DNA of 64,000 nucleotides from TIUS-1 sp964019505 (GCF_964019505.1 NZ_OZ026449.1:758088-822087), one strand, 5' to 3'; shown: positions 40,799 to 51,448, numbered from the stretch's first letter. Made by a program: numbers and translations. Notes: generated by a model from the letters alone, not told the origin.

Positions 40799-42658
40799 TG
40801 CATATTTTTTTCTCAAGTAGAACAACAACATTTGAATATCAGCCGGTGTTATACCCGTAATTCTTGATGCTTGTCCAACTGAGTTAGGTCTTATTTTTTC
40901 TAATAGTTGTCTAGCTTCAGTCGCTAAGTTATCAACATTTGAATATGTTATATCTGTTGGAATTAACTTAGATTCTGAATTTTCAAATCTTTGAATAGTT
41001 TCATTTTCATTTTTAATATAACCCTCAAATCTAATACTTATTACAATGTATTGAACTTGGTTGTGAGTTAAGTGTTTTAGTTCAGGTATGTATTTGAATA
41101 CAATGTTTGAATCAACTGTTGGTTGTTTCAGCAATTGGTAAGCACTAATCCCCTGACTTATATTTGCTTGTTTTAATTTCAATAGTTCAATTGCAATTTC
41201 AGATTTAGGTGTGTATCTTGTTTGTTTTAATAGTGCAATTGCATCATTAATTTCTTTTTCAAATTTTTGATATTCATTTCATTCTGTGTCTTTGATTAAA
41301 CCAATATCTCTACCGTGTTTTTTTAATCTAACTTCGGCATTATCATTTCTCAATGTAAGTCTATATTCTGATCTAGAAGTTAAAAGCCTGTATGGTTCAA
41401 CCACACCTTTATTTACTAAGTCATCAATCATAACTCCAATATAAGCTTCACTTCTTTTTAAAATTAGTGGTTCTTTATTTTGAATTTTTCGAACAGCATT
41501 AATACCTGCGATTAATCCTTGACCAGCTGCTTCTTCATATCCACTTGTTCCATTTATTTGGCCAGCCAAAAATAAGTTCTTTATTCCTTTTAACTCCAAA
41601 GATAATTCAAGTTGTGTTGGATCAATACAATCATATTCGATTGCATATGCTCATTTATCCACAATACAATTTTCAAATCCAGGTAAACTTTTTAACATTT
41701 GTTCTTGTATATCAATTGGCATTGAAGTTGAAAAACCTTGAACATATATTGTGTCTAGTGACAGCGATTCTGGTTCTAAGAATAATTGATGTTGTTCTTT
41801 TGAATTAAACCTTACAACCTTGTCTTCAAATGATGGGCAATACCTTGGCCCAACACCATCTATGGTTCCCCCATACATTGCTGACTTTGTTAGGTTATTT
41901 TCTATAATTGTTTTAGTTTCTTTTGTTGTATAAATTAAATGACATGGAACTTGATCTTTAACATCTCTGTATTCTTTTGTAGAGAATGAAAATGCCAATT
42001 TTGCATCAGACCCCGGTTCTAATTGAGCTTTACTAAAATCAATTGAGTTTGTTTTAACACGAGGTGGAGTACCTGTTTTAAATCTCAAAATTTTGATTTT
42101 ATTTTCACGTAATGTATCACTTAAATATGAAGTAGTAATTTCACCATCTGGTCCTGTATTTTCTGTTTCACTTCCTCTATGTAGAATTGATGACAAATAA
42201 GTACCTGTAGTTAATATTGCTGAATCACATTCAATAATTCTTCCATCCTCTAAAAGGACCCCAGTTACTTTTGAGTCCTTTAAAATTAAGTCCTTAGCCA
42301 CACCTTCAATTAATTGAAGGTTTTCTTGGTTAGATACTTTATTTTGCATATATTTTGAATATTTGACTTTATCTGATTGTGCACGCAATGCTCAAACCCC
42401 TGGTCCCCTTGATGAGTTTAGGAGTTTCATTTGTAGCGCAGTTGCATCTGCTGCTTTGGCCATTTCGCCACCTAGTGCATCAATCTCTCTAACAACAATA
42501 CCTTTAGCTGGTCCACCAATTGATGGATTACATGGCATAGCTGCAATTCTATCCTTATATAGATTTAAAAGAACGGTTTTACATCCCATTCTTGCACTAG
42601 CTAAAGCTGCTTCGACACCTGCGTGTCCTGCACCAATAACAACAATGTCAACTTTCAT
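40781..42658 (-). CDS. mnmG: tRNA uridine-5-carboxymethylaminomethyl modification enzyme MnmG
   Basis: A 625-aa FAD protein (GidA) that with MnmE (60599-61948) modifies wobble U34. FAD motif VIGAGHAGVEAALASARMG at the N-terminus, MPCNPSIGGPAKGIVVREIDALGG, ILTTGTYL, and the C-terminal tRNA-binding helices ending PADIQMLLFYLRKK. I chose ATG 42658 (MKVDIVV); an in-frame ATG at 42679 lies too close to a TATTAT -10 box. It contains several TGA Trp codons. Confidence 0.96.
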
Positions 42659-42693
42659 TTTTGAATTTTCTTTTAACATAATTAGATAATACC

Positions 42694-42725
42694 AATAAAA
42701 AAACGAGATATCTCTCGTTGTTTTA
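42694..42725 (-). terminator. Terminator of GNAT-like paralogue 3
   Basis: Stem AACGAGA/TCTCGTT (42702-42708 with 42713-42719), loop TATC, T run on the minus strand, at the stop of the 161-aa gene. Confidence 0.85.
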
Positions 42726-43208
42726 TTGATTGAATTTTGTATAGTCAAATTCTAATGATATTGAATCATTTATAGTAGAAATTACTCTGAATCCTGAATC
42801 CAGTAAATATGTAATTGTCTTGTCTCCTTTTTTTGAAACTTCCATAATAATTCTTTTTACACCATATTTTTTTAGTATTGCAATGATGTATCTGTCGACA
42901 ACATCACTTCATTCATCTTCTTCTATTGTTTCTCTCAAACCAATAATGATTGCGATTCTTAGTTCTAGTGCGTCTTCGTCATATGGAACTACTTCAATAA
43001 TACCAACAACTTTTCCGCTCGCTACTATAACTTGAGCACCCGCATTTATCATTCTGGTGTAAAGTTTATCTTCATTTAACTTATTAAGACCCAACATTGA
43101 ATATGATGTATTTTCGATCTTGTGATCATTCTCATCTTTGAACAAGTAGAAAATTTCTTCTTTATCTTTTTCTTCTATGTCCCTAAAGTTAATAGCTTGT
43201 TTTGGCAT
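42723..43208 (-). CDS. Divergent GNAT-like protein, paralogue 3
   Basis: A 161-aa protein, third of three tandem paralogues. Shared pattern: N-terminal FRDIEEKDKEEIFYLF, then SYSMLGLNKLNEDKLYTRMI, the strand VVGIIEVVPYDEDALELRIAI, a helix, VKRIIMEV and the C-terminus LLDSGFRVISTINDSISLEFDY. The order of strands suits an acetyltransferase (GNAT) fold, but the acetyl-CoA loop (Q/RxxGxG/A) is missing, so catalysis is doubtful. Own terminator follows. Function unknown. Confidence 0.75.
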
Positions 43209-43218
43209 GTCCCCTCAT

Positions 43219-43243
43219 AAACACTAATTTTTAAATTGTGTTT
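43219..43243 (-). terminator. Stem-loop after GNAT-like paralogue 2
   Basis: Stem AAACAC/GTGTTT with AT inner pairing, between paralogues 2 and 3. T tail is weak on the minus strand, so it may be a processing or stabilising hairpin. Confidence 0.5.
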
Positions 43244-43265
43244 GTTAATGATTAATTATTTAGTT

Positions 43266-43742
43266 TTATTTATTGAATTTACCAAAGTCAAATTCAAATG
43301 TAATTATGTTATTAATTGTTGAAACAACTTTATATCCCGATGACAATAGGTGGTTAATTGTTGCGTCTTGTGTTTTTTCAATTGAAATAATAATTCTTGT
43401 TGCACCATGTTTTTTTAGTGCTTTAATAATGTATTTTTCGGTTGCAATTTCTGATTCTTTTGGATCAATGTTGTCGTCTTGAATAACGACCGTTCTAAGT
43501 TCTAATCCATTATTTTCATATGGAACCATTTCAATAATTCCCAAAAATAAACTATCATCCCTAGTTATTACTTCGACGTTTAGATTTGCCATTCTTTTAA
43601 ATAAATCATCTTCGCTCAATTGGTCAAGTTCAAATATTGCATAAGCTGATGTATCTGCTTTTGATGATTTTCCAAATAGTCCTGATAAGTTTTTTTTATC
43701 GCTTTCTACTAATTTTCTAAATGTGATTTTATGTGTTCCCAT
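43266..43742 (-). CDS. Divergent GNAT-like protein, paralogue 2
   Basis: A 158-aa protein, middle copy of the three. It starts MGTHKITFRKLVESDKKNLSG and shows the same core FLGIIEMVPYENNGLELRTVV, ESEIATEKYIIKALKKHGATRIIIS, and HLLSSGYKVVSTINNIITFEFDF. The strongest conservation between copies is in the C-terminal strand-loop-strand GYKVVSTIN. No acetyl-CoA loop is visible. Between the three copies there are hairpins, so each may be separately expressed. Confidence 0.75.
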   Translation of the reverse strand: MGTHKITFRKLVESDKKNLSGLFGKSSKADTSAYAIFELDQLSEDDLFKRMANLNVEVITRDDSLFLGIIEMVPYENNGLELRTVVIQDDNIDPKESEIATEKYIIKALKKHGATRIIISIEKTQDATINHLLSSGYKVVSTINNIITFEFDFGKFNK

Positions 43743-43752
43743 AACTTACTCC

Positions 43753-43781
43753 AAAATATCTAAGTGTTGACTTAGATATTG
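43753..43781 (-). terminator. Stem-loop after GNAT-like paralogue 1
   Basis: A perfect 10-bp stem AATATCTAAG/CTTAGATATT with loop TGTTGA, just upstream of the SD of paralogue 2. Weak T tail; terminator or mRNA stability element. Confidence 0.6.
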
Positions 43782-43794
43782 TTATCTTTTATTT

Positions 43795-44271
43795 TTATTT
43801 TTTGTTTAATTTTTTGAAATCGAATTCAAATGTTACCGCGTCATTTATTGTTGAAACAACTTTGTAACCTGCTGATAATAAATGCTTAATTGCTAGGTCG
43901 AATTGTTTATGCACTTCAATAATTATTCTTGAAACACCATGTTTTTCTAGTTGTTTCAATATAAACTTTTCTGTAGCTGCTTCTGATTCTCTTTGATCTA
44001 CATGATCAAATTTTTCCATTGCCAGTCTGATTTCAATTGAATCAGAGTCGTATGGAGTAGTTTCAATAACTCCTAAGAACTTACCTTCTCTTAATATAAT
44101 TTCCGCATCAACTTTTATCATTCTTTCTAACAATTCAATGTCAGTTAGTTTGTCTAAACCCAACATTGAATATGAAAACCTAACAATGTCTGAGTTGTCT
44201 TCGTGGAAAATATTAAATAAATCCTTTTTATCTTGCTCTTCTACCTTTCTGTATGTTATTTTGTTTTTCAT
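43795..44271 (-). CDS. Divergent GNAT-like protein, paralogue 1
   Basis: A 158-aa protein, first transcribed of the three. MKNKITYRKVEEQDKKDLFNIF, then FSYSMLGLDKLTDIELLERMI, FLGVIETTPYDSDSIEIRLAM, ESEAATEKFILKQLEKHGVSRIIIEV and HLLSAGYKVVSTINDAVTFEFDF. It is closer to paralogue 2 in its C-terminal half and to paralogue 3 in the SYSMLGL stretch. It follows metG by 42 nt in the same direction. Function unknown. Confidence 0.75.
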   Translation of the reverse strand: MKNKITYRKVEEQDKKDLFNIFHEDNSDIVRFSYSMLGLDKLTDIELLERMIKVDAEIILREGKFLGVIETTPYDSDSIEIRLAMEKFDHVDQRESEAATEKFILKQLEKHGVSRIIIEVHKQFDLAIKHLLSAGYKVVSTINDAVTFEFDFKKLNKK

Positions 44272-44313
44272 TTTTACTCCAAATATAAATCATTAAATTA
44301 TATATTTATAATA

Positions 44314-45834
44314 TTATATAGTTATTCTTTTGAAGATCACTAATTTTTCACTAACTTGGTTATAAATAATTTTGTTTTTAACAACTGTTTCTTTATTGAT
44401 TTCCTTAATGTTTACACCCATTTGGTTCATCATAATTTCATATGTCTTCACTAAAATTGGTTTCAGTAGGTAGTTTATAGTTGTAATTGAATATTGTAAT
44501 TCTGATAGTAATAAGTTTAATTCTTCTACTTTGTTTTGTTTGTCTAAATCTCATGGTTTTGAATCTTCAATTAATTTATTAGATAAATTACCCAACTCAA
44601 GCACGGCCTCTATAGCCTTTGAATATTTATACTCATTCATGAATTTGTCATATGCAACAATTGTGTCTTGTGCGCTCCTAAACAATTTTGATTTACTAAT
44701 ATCAACCGGTTTTAGTTTACCGTTTGAGTATTTTATAATCATATTTGAAACTCTTGAAATTAAGTTTCCTATATTATTTGCAAGGTTTGTATTAAATGAT
44801 TCAACCATCAATTCATCTGAATATGATCCGTCATTGTCAGTTGGCAAGTTTAGTGCAATATAAAATCTGACGGCATCTGAGCCATAGGTTTTTATCATTT
44901 CCCTAGGGTCAACAACGTTACCTAGTGATTTTGACATTTTTTCGTTTTTGGCCATAATTCACCCGTGTGATAAAAGTTTATCGGGAGTTTTTAAACCAAG
45001 AGCTTTTAGCATTACTGGTCAATAAATTGAATGGAATCTCGTGATTTCTTTACCAACTATTTGTAAAACTTCACTATCTTTTGATCAAAATTGTTTTAAT
45101 AGTTTTTCATCACTACCTCACCCAAGTGCTGTAATGTAGTTTGAAAGGGCGTCCAATCAAACATAAATTATATGTTTGTCACTTTCATTAATTTTAATTC
45201 CTCAATCAAAAGTCACTCGTGTAACTGACAGGTCTTCAAGGTTATTGTTAATGAAGTTATTTAACATTTCTGTCTTTCTATTTTCTGGAACCAAAAAGTT
45301 TGTCTTAAATAAATCTACTAAAAATTTTTGATATTTCGAAACACGCAACATGTATGATTCTTCAGAAAAGTCTATTGCTTTGTTTTTACAGACAACATGA
45401 ATAAATGATTCATCCATTTGTTCTCTTGTTAAAAACTCTTCACAACTTACACAATACTTACCTTTGTATTCACTTAAATAAATATCATCTTGTTTTAATA
45501 GTTTTGTAAATATTTTTTTAACTGCTTCTACATGGTCTTCATCTGTTGTGCGAATAAATCTACCAAATTCAACATCAAGCTCTTTTCATAATTCTTTAAA
45601 ACCAACAACAATTTTATCAACATAAGTTTTAGGGTCGACTCCAGCTTCTTTCGCTTTTGTTTCAATCTTTTGACCATGTTCGTCAGAACCCGTCAAAAAG
45701 AAAACGTTGTAACCATTTTCTATTTTGTATCTTGAAATTATATCTGCTAGAACTGTTGTGTACGCATGACCAATGTGCAATTGTCCACTAGGATAATAAA
45801 TTGGTGTTGTTACATAAAAATTTTTGTTACTCAT
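44314..45834 (-). CDS. metG: Methionyl-tRNA synthetase
   Basis: A 506-aa class I synthetase. HIGH in YYPSGQLHIGHAYTTVLAD (near residue 20), KMSKS in NEKMSKSLGNVV near residue 300, and the WLDALSNYITALG active-site helix. A CVSC pair is visible in the connective domain, with a further Cys later. It is the short form without the C-terminal tRNA-binding domain. It overlaps the HPRT-like gene by one base (TAATG). Several TGA codons encode conserved Trp. Confidence 0.96.
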
Positions 45835-46355
45835 TATTTGCTTGTCTCTTCAACTACTTTATAAATTGATTTTAAACCACGGTAACTTCCGTTGTATGTT
45901 AATCCATAACCCAGCACATGTTCGTTGTGTACTTGGAATAATGATTCAACATTAAATTTAGTTACTCTTTTTGTTGTAGGTTTTTCTAATAATGTTAGAA
46001 CACGAATATCAGCTGGGTCCTCAGATTTAATTTTGTCATAAATTTTCTTCAGTCCTTTACCTTTGTAAAGCATGTCATTCATGATCAAAACGTGCCTTCC
46101 TGTCAACGCTTCATATTTACCTAATTCAATATCAAAGTCTTTTCTTGAATCTGTTGGATAAGAAACAAATCTAATTTGTACATCAATTGGTAACTCACGT
46201 ATAAAGTCAGAAACAAACATAAATGTTGACTCAAGTTCAGCCACTATTGTTAGTTGAACTCCGTCATAAATTTTTGTATATTCATCAGCCTTTTTAACAA
46301 TAGCCGCTTTAATTTCTTGTCATGTAATAACTGTTAATAATTTATTTTCTGCCAT
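45834..46355 (-). CDS. HPRT-like phosphoribosyltransferase-fold protein lacking PRPP-site acids
   Basis: A 173-aa protein aligning over its whole length with bacterial hypoxanthine phosphoribosyltransferase (GRHVLIMNDMLYKGKGL, VLTLLEKP, VLGYGLTYNGSYRGL). The PRPP loop normally reads VEDIxDTGxT; here the catalytic Asp is Tyr97 and Glu is Asn. The Asp of the C-terminal G(L/F)DY motif is Thr153. It is probably not a normal HPRT; it may bind nucleotides as a sensor or have altered specificity. SD AGGAG. It lies between pth and metG, next to prs. Confidence 0.8.
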
Positions 46356-46372
46356 AAATCTCCTTAAAGCTA

Positions 46373-46936
46373 TTAATTAAATTTGTTCATTATTTTGATC
46401 ATCTCTTGATCATTTATGAACATTTCAATTCCTTCGCAAAATTTTATAAATTCTTTTTTTAGTTCATCTTTTTGAGACTGAGTTATGTCTTTCATAACTC
46501 AGTCAATGATTTTGTAATTTGGATCAACTTTACCAATACCAACACGCAGTCTATTGAAGTCTTGCGTACCTAGTTGTTGGATTATATTTTTAACACCATT
46601 CTGTCCACCGGCACTTCCATTAGTTTTAAATCTAGGTATACCAAAATCTAAATCTTTGTCATCGTGAACAATTAATATGTCTTTCTTTTCTATTTTGTAA
46701 AAGTTCATAACTGAAACAATTGCTTCACCACTTAAGTTCATGTAAGTTAGCGGTTTTTGTAATATAACTTTTTTTCCATTTATTTTTGTAAAATACAATT
46801 CTGATTTTAGTTTTTCTTGTTTTTTATCAAATCCATATTTCTCTAATAAAAAATCAATAAACATTCATCCAAAGTTGTGTCTAGTGTTTTGGTAATCCTT
46901 TCCGGGATTACCAAGCCCTACAATTAACTTATCCAT
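46373..46936 (-). CDS. pth: Peptidyl-tRNA hydrolase
   Basis: A 187-aa enzyme that recycles peptidyl-tRNA. N-terminal LIVGLGNPGKDYQNTRHNFGW with the catalytic His in the TRHN motif, KPLTYMNLSG, LIVHDDKDLDFG with the catalytic Asp, and GSAGGQNGVKNI (usually GGHNG; the His here is Gln). The start at 46936 lies 2 nt after the prs stop. A TGA Trp follows RHNFG. Confidence 0.95.
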
Positions 46937-46938
46937 GA

Positions 46939-47979
46939 TTAGCCTTTTTTCAAGTAGTCTTGGATTTTTTTAGCTATCTGTTCTTGTTTTGTTTCGTATA
47001 CACCAGATAGTGATTCGCTATTATATGAGGCCATAATCATATCTGCAATTAATTGATCAACTGATATTATTCTTAAACCATCAAATTTTCTTTCTTCTTC
47101 GATTTTGATTGTGTCTGTAACAATAACACCTTCGATTATTTTCTCTTTAATAAAGTCTGCCATTTTTTTTGAGGCTGTCCCATTGAATAAACCATGACAT
47201 GCAAGAATATAAACTCTTGTCGCCCCAAACTCTTTTAATGCTTTTGCAGCATTTAAAATAGTTCCACCAGTATCAATCATGTCATCAACAATAAAACAAA
47301 CTTTTTCTTTTATATCACCAAGAACAAATTCAACTTCTGCTTTGTTTGGTTCAGGTCTTCTTTTTGCAACAACAGCAATCCCTTTTGTCATACCAATAGT
47401 GTATTTCTCAATATCATGTACTCTTTTTAATCCACCATGATCTGGTGAAACAAGAATACATTTTTCTGGATCTAATTTTTCTTTAATAATTGTGTCAATA
47501 ATTTCGTTTGCTAATGTTTGAGCTGTTGAAAAATTATCTACTGGAATATCAAAGAACCCCATTGTTTGTGATGAGTGAAGATCTACAGCAATAACTCTGT
47601 GTGCTCCTGCTGTTTCGATTAAAGTTGAAACAAGTTTTGCAGAAATTGGTTGTCTACCTTTTGCTTTTCTATCTTGTCTTGCGTAACCAAAGTAAGGTAT
47701 TACAACATTTATTTTTCTTACACTTGCTCTTTTTAGGGCGTCCATTGCGATTAACAATTCCATTAAATTTTCATTAACTGGTTGTGACGTTGATTGAATT
47801 AAATAAACTTCTTTATTTCTAACACTGTCAAGTGATTGTAATAGCATTTCTCCATCCAAGAATTTTGTTGTAGTAATTATTGATTGTCTAACGCCAATAA
47901 TTTTACATATCCTTTCTGTTAGTGGTTGATTTGAGGTTAACCCAAAAATCATTATTTCGTCTTTATTTATTTTTGCCAT
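46939..47979 (-). CDS. prs: Ribose-phosphate pyrophosphokinase
   Basis: A 346-aa PRPP synthase. Motifs: VVIPYFGYARQDRKAKGRQP (ATP/flexible loop), VDLHSSQTMGFFDIPVDN (Mg site), and the PRPP loop CFIVDDMIDTGGTILNAA. It supplies PRPP for purine and pyrimidine salvage. It heads the prs-pth-HPRT-like-metG unit and contains no TGA Trp codons. Length is slightly above the usual 315 residues. Confidence 0.97.
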   Translation of the reverse strand: MAKINKDEIMIFGLTSNQPLTERICKIIGVRQSIITTTKFLDGEMLLQSLDSVRNKEVYLIQSTSQPVNENLMELLIAMDALKRASVRKINVVIPYFGYARQDRKAKGRQPISAKLVSTLIETAGAHRVIAVDLHSSQTMGFFDIPVDNFSTAQTLANEIIDTIIKEKLDPEKCILVSPDHGGLKRVHDIEKYTIGMTKGIAVVAKRRPEPNKAEVEFVLGDIKEKVCFIVDDMIDTGGTILNAAKALKEFGATRVYILACHGLFNGTASKKMADFIKEKIIEGVIVTDTIKIEEERKFDGLRIISVDQLIADMIMASYNSESLSGVYETKQEQIAKKIQDYLKKG

Positions 47980-48062
47980 AATTGTATTCCTATATATAAT
48001 TATATTATCTAAAAATTGGTAATTATTATATACTTAATATTAAATGACGAAGGGAGTGCACA

Positions 48063-49595
48063 ATGGGATTAATTTATGTAAAGGATATGACTCATGCCAA
48101 TGGTGGTAAGAAGTTATACGATAATGTAACATTTAGATTTAATAGAAAAGAACACATTGCACTTATTGGAGCAAACGGTTCTGGTAAGACAACTTTGTTC
48201 AATATTATTATTGGAAAAATTACACCAGATAAAGGTGGTGTTGAATTACATCCACGTGTAAAGATTGGATATCTAGATCAACATTTAGAAGTTGAACCAA
48301 ACATAACAGTTGATTCATATCTAAAAGAAGCCTTCAAAGAACTATATTTTTTAGAAGATAAAATGAACAAAATTTATGAAGGTATGGCAATTGAATATAA
48401 AGAAGACGATTTAGTTAAAGCGTTAGACATTCAAAACGAATTGGATATTAAAGGTTTTGATCAGGTTGAGAAAAAAATTGGTAACTTGATAAATGGACTT
48501 GGTATCGGTATTGATAAATTACCTTTAAAACTAGAATCAATGTCTGGTGGTCAAAAGGCTAAAATAATGCTAGCAAAATTACTTGTAAGTGACTTTGATT
48601 TCTTTATGTTAGATGAACCTACTAACTTCTTAGATATTACTCAAGTTGAATGATTGGCTAAATATCTTGCAGCGTTTGAAAAACCATTTGTATTAATTTC
48701 TCACGACGTTGATTTCATCAACAAAACATGTGGAATTATTTATGCAATTGAAAACCTACAAGTTAATAGATACGTTGGTAACTATGATAAATATATGGAA
48801 GAATCAGAAATGAGACGTGTTCAATATGATAACGCCTTCTCTTCACAACAAAAACAAATTGATAAATTAAAAACATATGTAGCTAAAAATGCCGCTCGTG
48901 CCTCAACTGCTAAGTCAGCACAATCACGTGTTAAGCAATTAGAGAAAATGGATGTTATGGGAAAACGTCAAGATTTGGTTAAACCAAACTTTAAGTTTGC
49001 ATATAAAAAACCTGGTTCAAGTATTATCTTAGACTTTAAAAACTTAGCATTAGGTTATGATCGTGCATTAATTAAAGACTTGAACTTTGTTATTCGCGAA
49101 GGTGAAAAACATATTGTTTCAGGTAAAAACGGTGTTGGTAAAACAACTTTACTAAATACAATATCTGGTGAGATCAAACCATTTGATGGTGAAGTAAAAT
49201 ACGCACCACATTTAACTTTCCAATACTTTAAACAAATTGAAAAGTTTGATGATGTTACTCCTATTCAATACTTATTAAGAAAGTTTCCAAACATTACAGA
49301 ACAAGAAGCTAGAGTTAAATTATCTCAGTTTGGAATTAAAACTGGATTAATGTTTCAATCAATTCAAACCCTTTCTGGAGGGGAACAAGCTAAAGTTAGA
49401 TTGTCTGCCCTAAGTCTAGAAAAGTGCGCTCTACTGTTACTAGATGAGCCCACAAACCATATTGATGTTCTTGCTAAAGAATCATTATTAGAAGCAATAC
49501 AATCTTTTGAAGGAACTGTATTACTTACAACTCATGATATTAACTTCTCAACTAATTGAGCAGATAGTGTTATTGATTTCGAAAATAAAAAATAG
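48063..49595 (+). CDS. ABC-F family ATPase (translation factor type)
   Basis: A 510-aa soluble protein with two ATPase domains and no membrane helix. NBD1: GANGSGKTTLF, SGGQKAKIMLAKLL, MLDEPTNFLD. Linker of about 80 charged residues (KTYVAKNAARASTAKSAQSR) is the P-site tRNA-interaction motif. NBD2: GKNGVGKTT, LSGGEQAKVRLSAL, LLLDEPTNHID. ABC-F proteins act on the ribosome E site (EttA, Uup, YbiT types). Which subtype is not certain. RBS GGGAG; own terminator follows. Confidence 0.93.
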
Positions 49596-49616
49596 AACTC
49601 TAAGTTCTATTTTTTA
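49587..49616 (+). terminator. ABC-F gene terminator
   Basis: Stem AAAATAGAAC/GTTCTATTTT, loop TCTAA, T run. The stop codon is within the stem. Confidence 0.88.
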
Positions 49617-49675
49617 TATTTTTAATAATTCACATTGCACTGTTAATGGTTGCTTAATCAATTATCATATAAATA

Positions 49676-49692
49676 GGATTGGAGCCCAATCC
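49676..49692 (+). promoter_or_regulatory. Perfect hairpin before the aldo-keto reductase SD
   Basis: GGATTGG-AGC-CCAATCC: seven pairs and a 3-nt loop, GC-rich in an AT-rich genome. It is 2 bp after a TATAAA/T box and 1 bp before the AGGAG SD. As RNA it would form a 5'-terminal stem-loop; as DNA it is an operator-like palindrome. Confidence 0.6.
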
Positions 49693-49703
49693 CAGGAGAA
49701 CAA

Positions 49704-50549
49704 ATGAAAATAATTGATAAAACATATAAATTAAATAACGGTATCGATATGCCTGTGTTTGGTTTGGGAACATACCTTATGAAATCAAGATCAGAGACTA
49801 AGGAGGCAATTAAGTTTGCACTTAAATCTGGCTACAGATTAATTGATACAGCTATGGTTTATGAAAACCACACAATAGTAGCTGAAGCAATTAAAGAATC
49901 TGGAATCAATAGAAAAGATATTTTTATTACTTCAAAAATTTGAATTAACGCGAAATCAAAAGAAGATGCCTTAAAACAATTTGACATAATTATGAAAGAA
50001 CTTGAACTAGAATACTTAGACCTTTGTTTAGTTCATTGATATTCTGATTACGCTTTAGAAATTTATCAAGCATTAGAACAAGTTTATAGTGAAGGTAGAG
50101 TTAAAGCTATTGGTGTTTCAAACTTCATGGTTAAACACTTTGAAGAATTCTTACCAAAGGTTAAGGTTATACCAACAGTTAATCAAGTTGAATTAAACCC
50201 GCTATTACAACAACCAGAATTAATTAAATACTGTAAAGAAAAAAATATCATAATTACTTCTTATCAAACTTTGATGGCAGGTAAAATTGGTGAACTAAGT
50301 GTACTCAATGATATTTCTAAAAAACACAATGTTACAACTGCTCAAGTTGCACTAAGGTGAGCATTGGATTTAGGTTTATCTATTATTCCTAAATCAGTTA
50401 CAAATACAAGAATCACTGAAAATATGGATTTAGACAAAGTTAAATTAACTGATGAAGATATGAAATTGATTTCTTCTTTAGATGAAGAAAAATATGGAAA
50501 TGCAGATCCATATACTTTCCCTTCTCAATACGTAGCAAATCTTAAATAA
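49704..50549 (+). CDS. Aldo-keto reductase
   Basis: A 281-aa NADPH-dependent oxidoreductase. Catalytic tetrad: Asp and Tyr in RLIDTAMVYENH, Lys in FITSKIW, His in CLVHWYSD. C-terminal cofactor motif SIIPKSVTNTRI binds the 2'-phosphate of NADP. It reduces aldehydes such as methylglyoxal; the exact substrate is unknown. AGGAG SD 5 nt before the ATG and its own terminator show a monocistronic unit. Confidence 0.95.
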
Positions 50550-50550
50550 G

Positions 50551-50577
50551 AAAAATGCAATTTGATTGCATTTTTTA
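50551..50577. terminator. Terminator between aldo-keto reductase and HAD gene
   Basis: Stem AAAATGCAA/TTGCATTTT with a 5-nt loop, usable from both convergent genes. Confidence 0.85.
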
Positions 50578-50581
50578 TTTA

Positions 50582-51448
50582 TTAAATTTTGATTGAATCA
50601 ATGTATTTTGCAACACCATCAACTTTATAAGAATCAGTAATTGCAAAGGCTTTTGCTTTAATTGTTTCAATTGCATTACCCATTGCAATTGCGTATTTAA
50701 TGTTATCAAACACACTCATGTCGTTGTTCTGATCTCCAAAGTAAACTACGTTATCAATCGAAATATCTTCGCCTTCGTTTTCATTTAATATTTTGATTAA
50801 TGAGTTTAGGCCAGAATATTTATTTGAGTCTTTTATGTTGATATCTACTCCGTCTTCACTTCATCAAGAAACTGCAATTAGGTCACTGTATTTATTTGCA
50901 ACACCCAAAACTGCTTCTTTAATTTTTGGATTGTTTACCTTTATTGTGATGTGTGGAGATGATTCGAATGACTTCATTTCATCAATGTTTTTTCATTGCT
51001 TTTCATTATCTAAACCAATGAAACTTGTTACATCTTCTACTTTTCCATGTCCTTGTAAATATTGCACTCACCCATCTTTAGATGTAATTGCGATTAATGC
51101 TTTTAATGGTAGTAGTGACTTGTATAGTTCTTCTACAATGTTTGAGGGTATTAAGTTTACAACATTAGAAATGCTTGTTGAAAAGTCATGAATTACATTT
51201 CCGTTTAAACCCACAAAGTATTTTAGGTACTTTGATTTTCCAGCATTATATGACTTACTAAAGTCATCCATCATTGGAACACTATTACCAGTATTTAGAA
51301 CAAAGTATATTTTTTCATCACTAAGTTCTTTGATCATTTTTAATATTCCTGGTGAGATAAATCTTTCACCATCTTCAGTATATTGACACATTGTTCCATC
51401 AATATCAGAAACCACAACTTTGATATTGTCGTTATTTATTTTTAACAT
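50582..51448 (-). CDS. Cof-type HAD-family phosphatase
   Basis: A 288-aa hydrolase. Motif I VVVSDIDGTMCQY (Asp nucleophile near residue 15), motif II VLNTGNS, motif IV VVYFGDQNNDMSVF. Cap domain between residues about 90 and 205. The motif I change to DIDGTM and motif II Asn-Thr-Gly-Asn differ from the other HAD at 8190-9002, suggesting another substrate. It is convergent with the aldo-keto reductase gene. Confidence 0.9.

Noticed and set aside
49620..49703. tRNA gene suspected in the GC-rich spot before the aldo-keto reductase
   Set aside because: Only one 17-nt hairpin is present; no cloverleaf, T-loop or acceptor stem.
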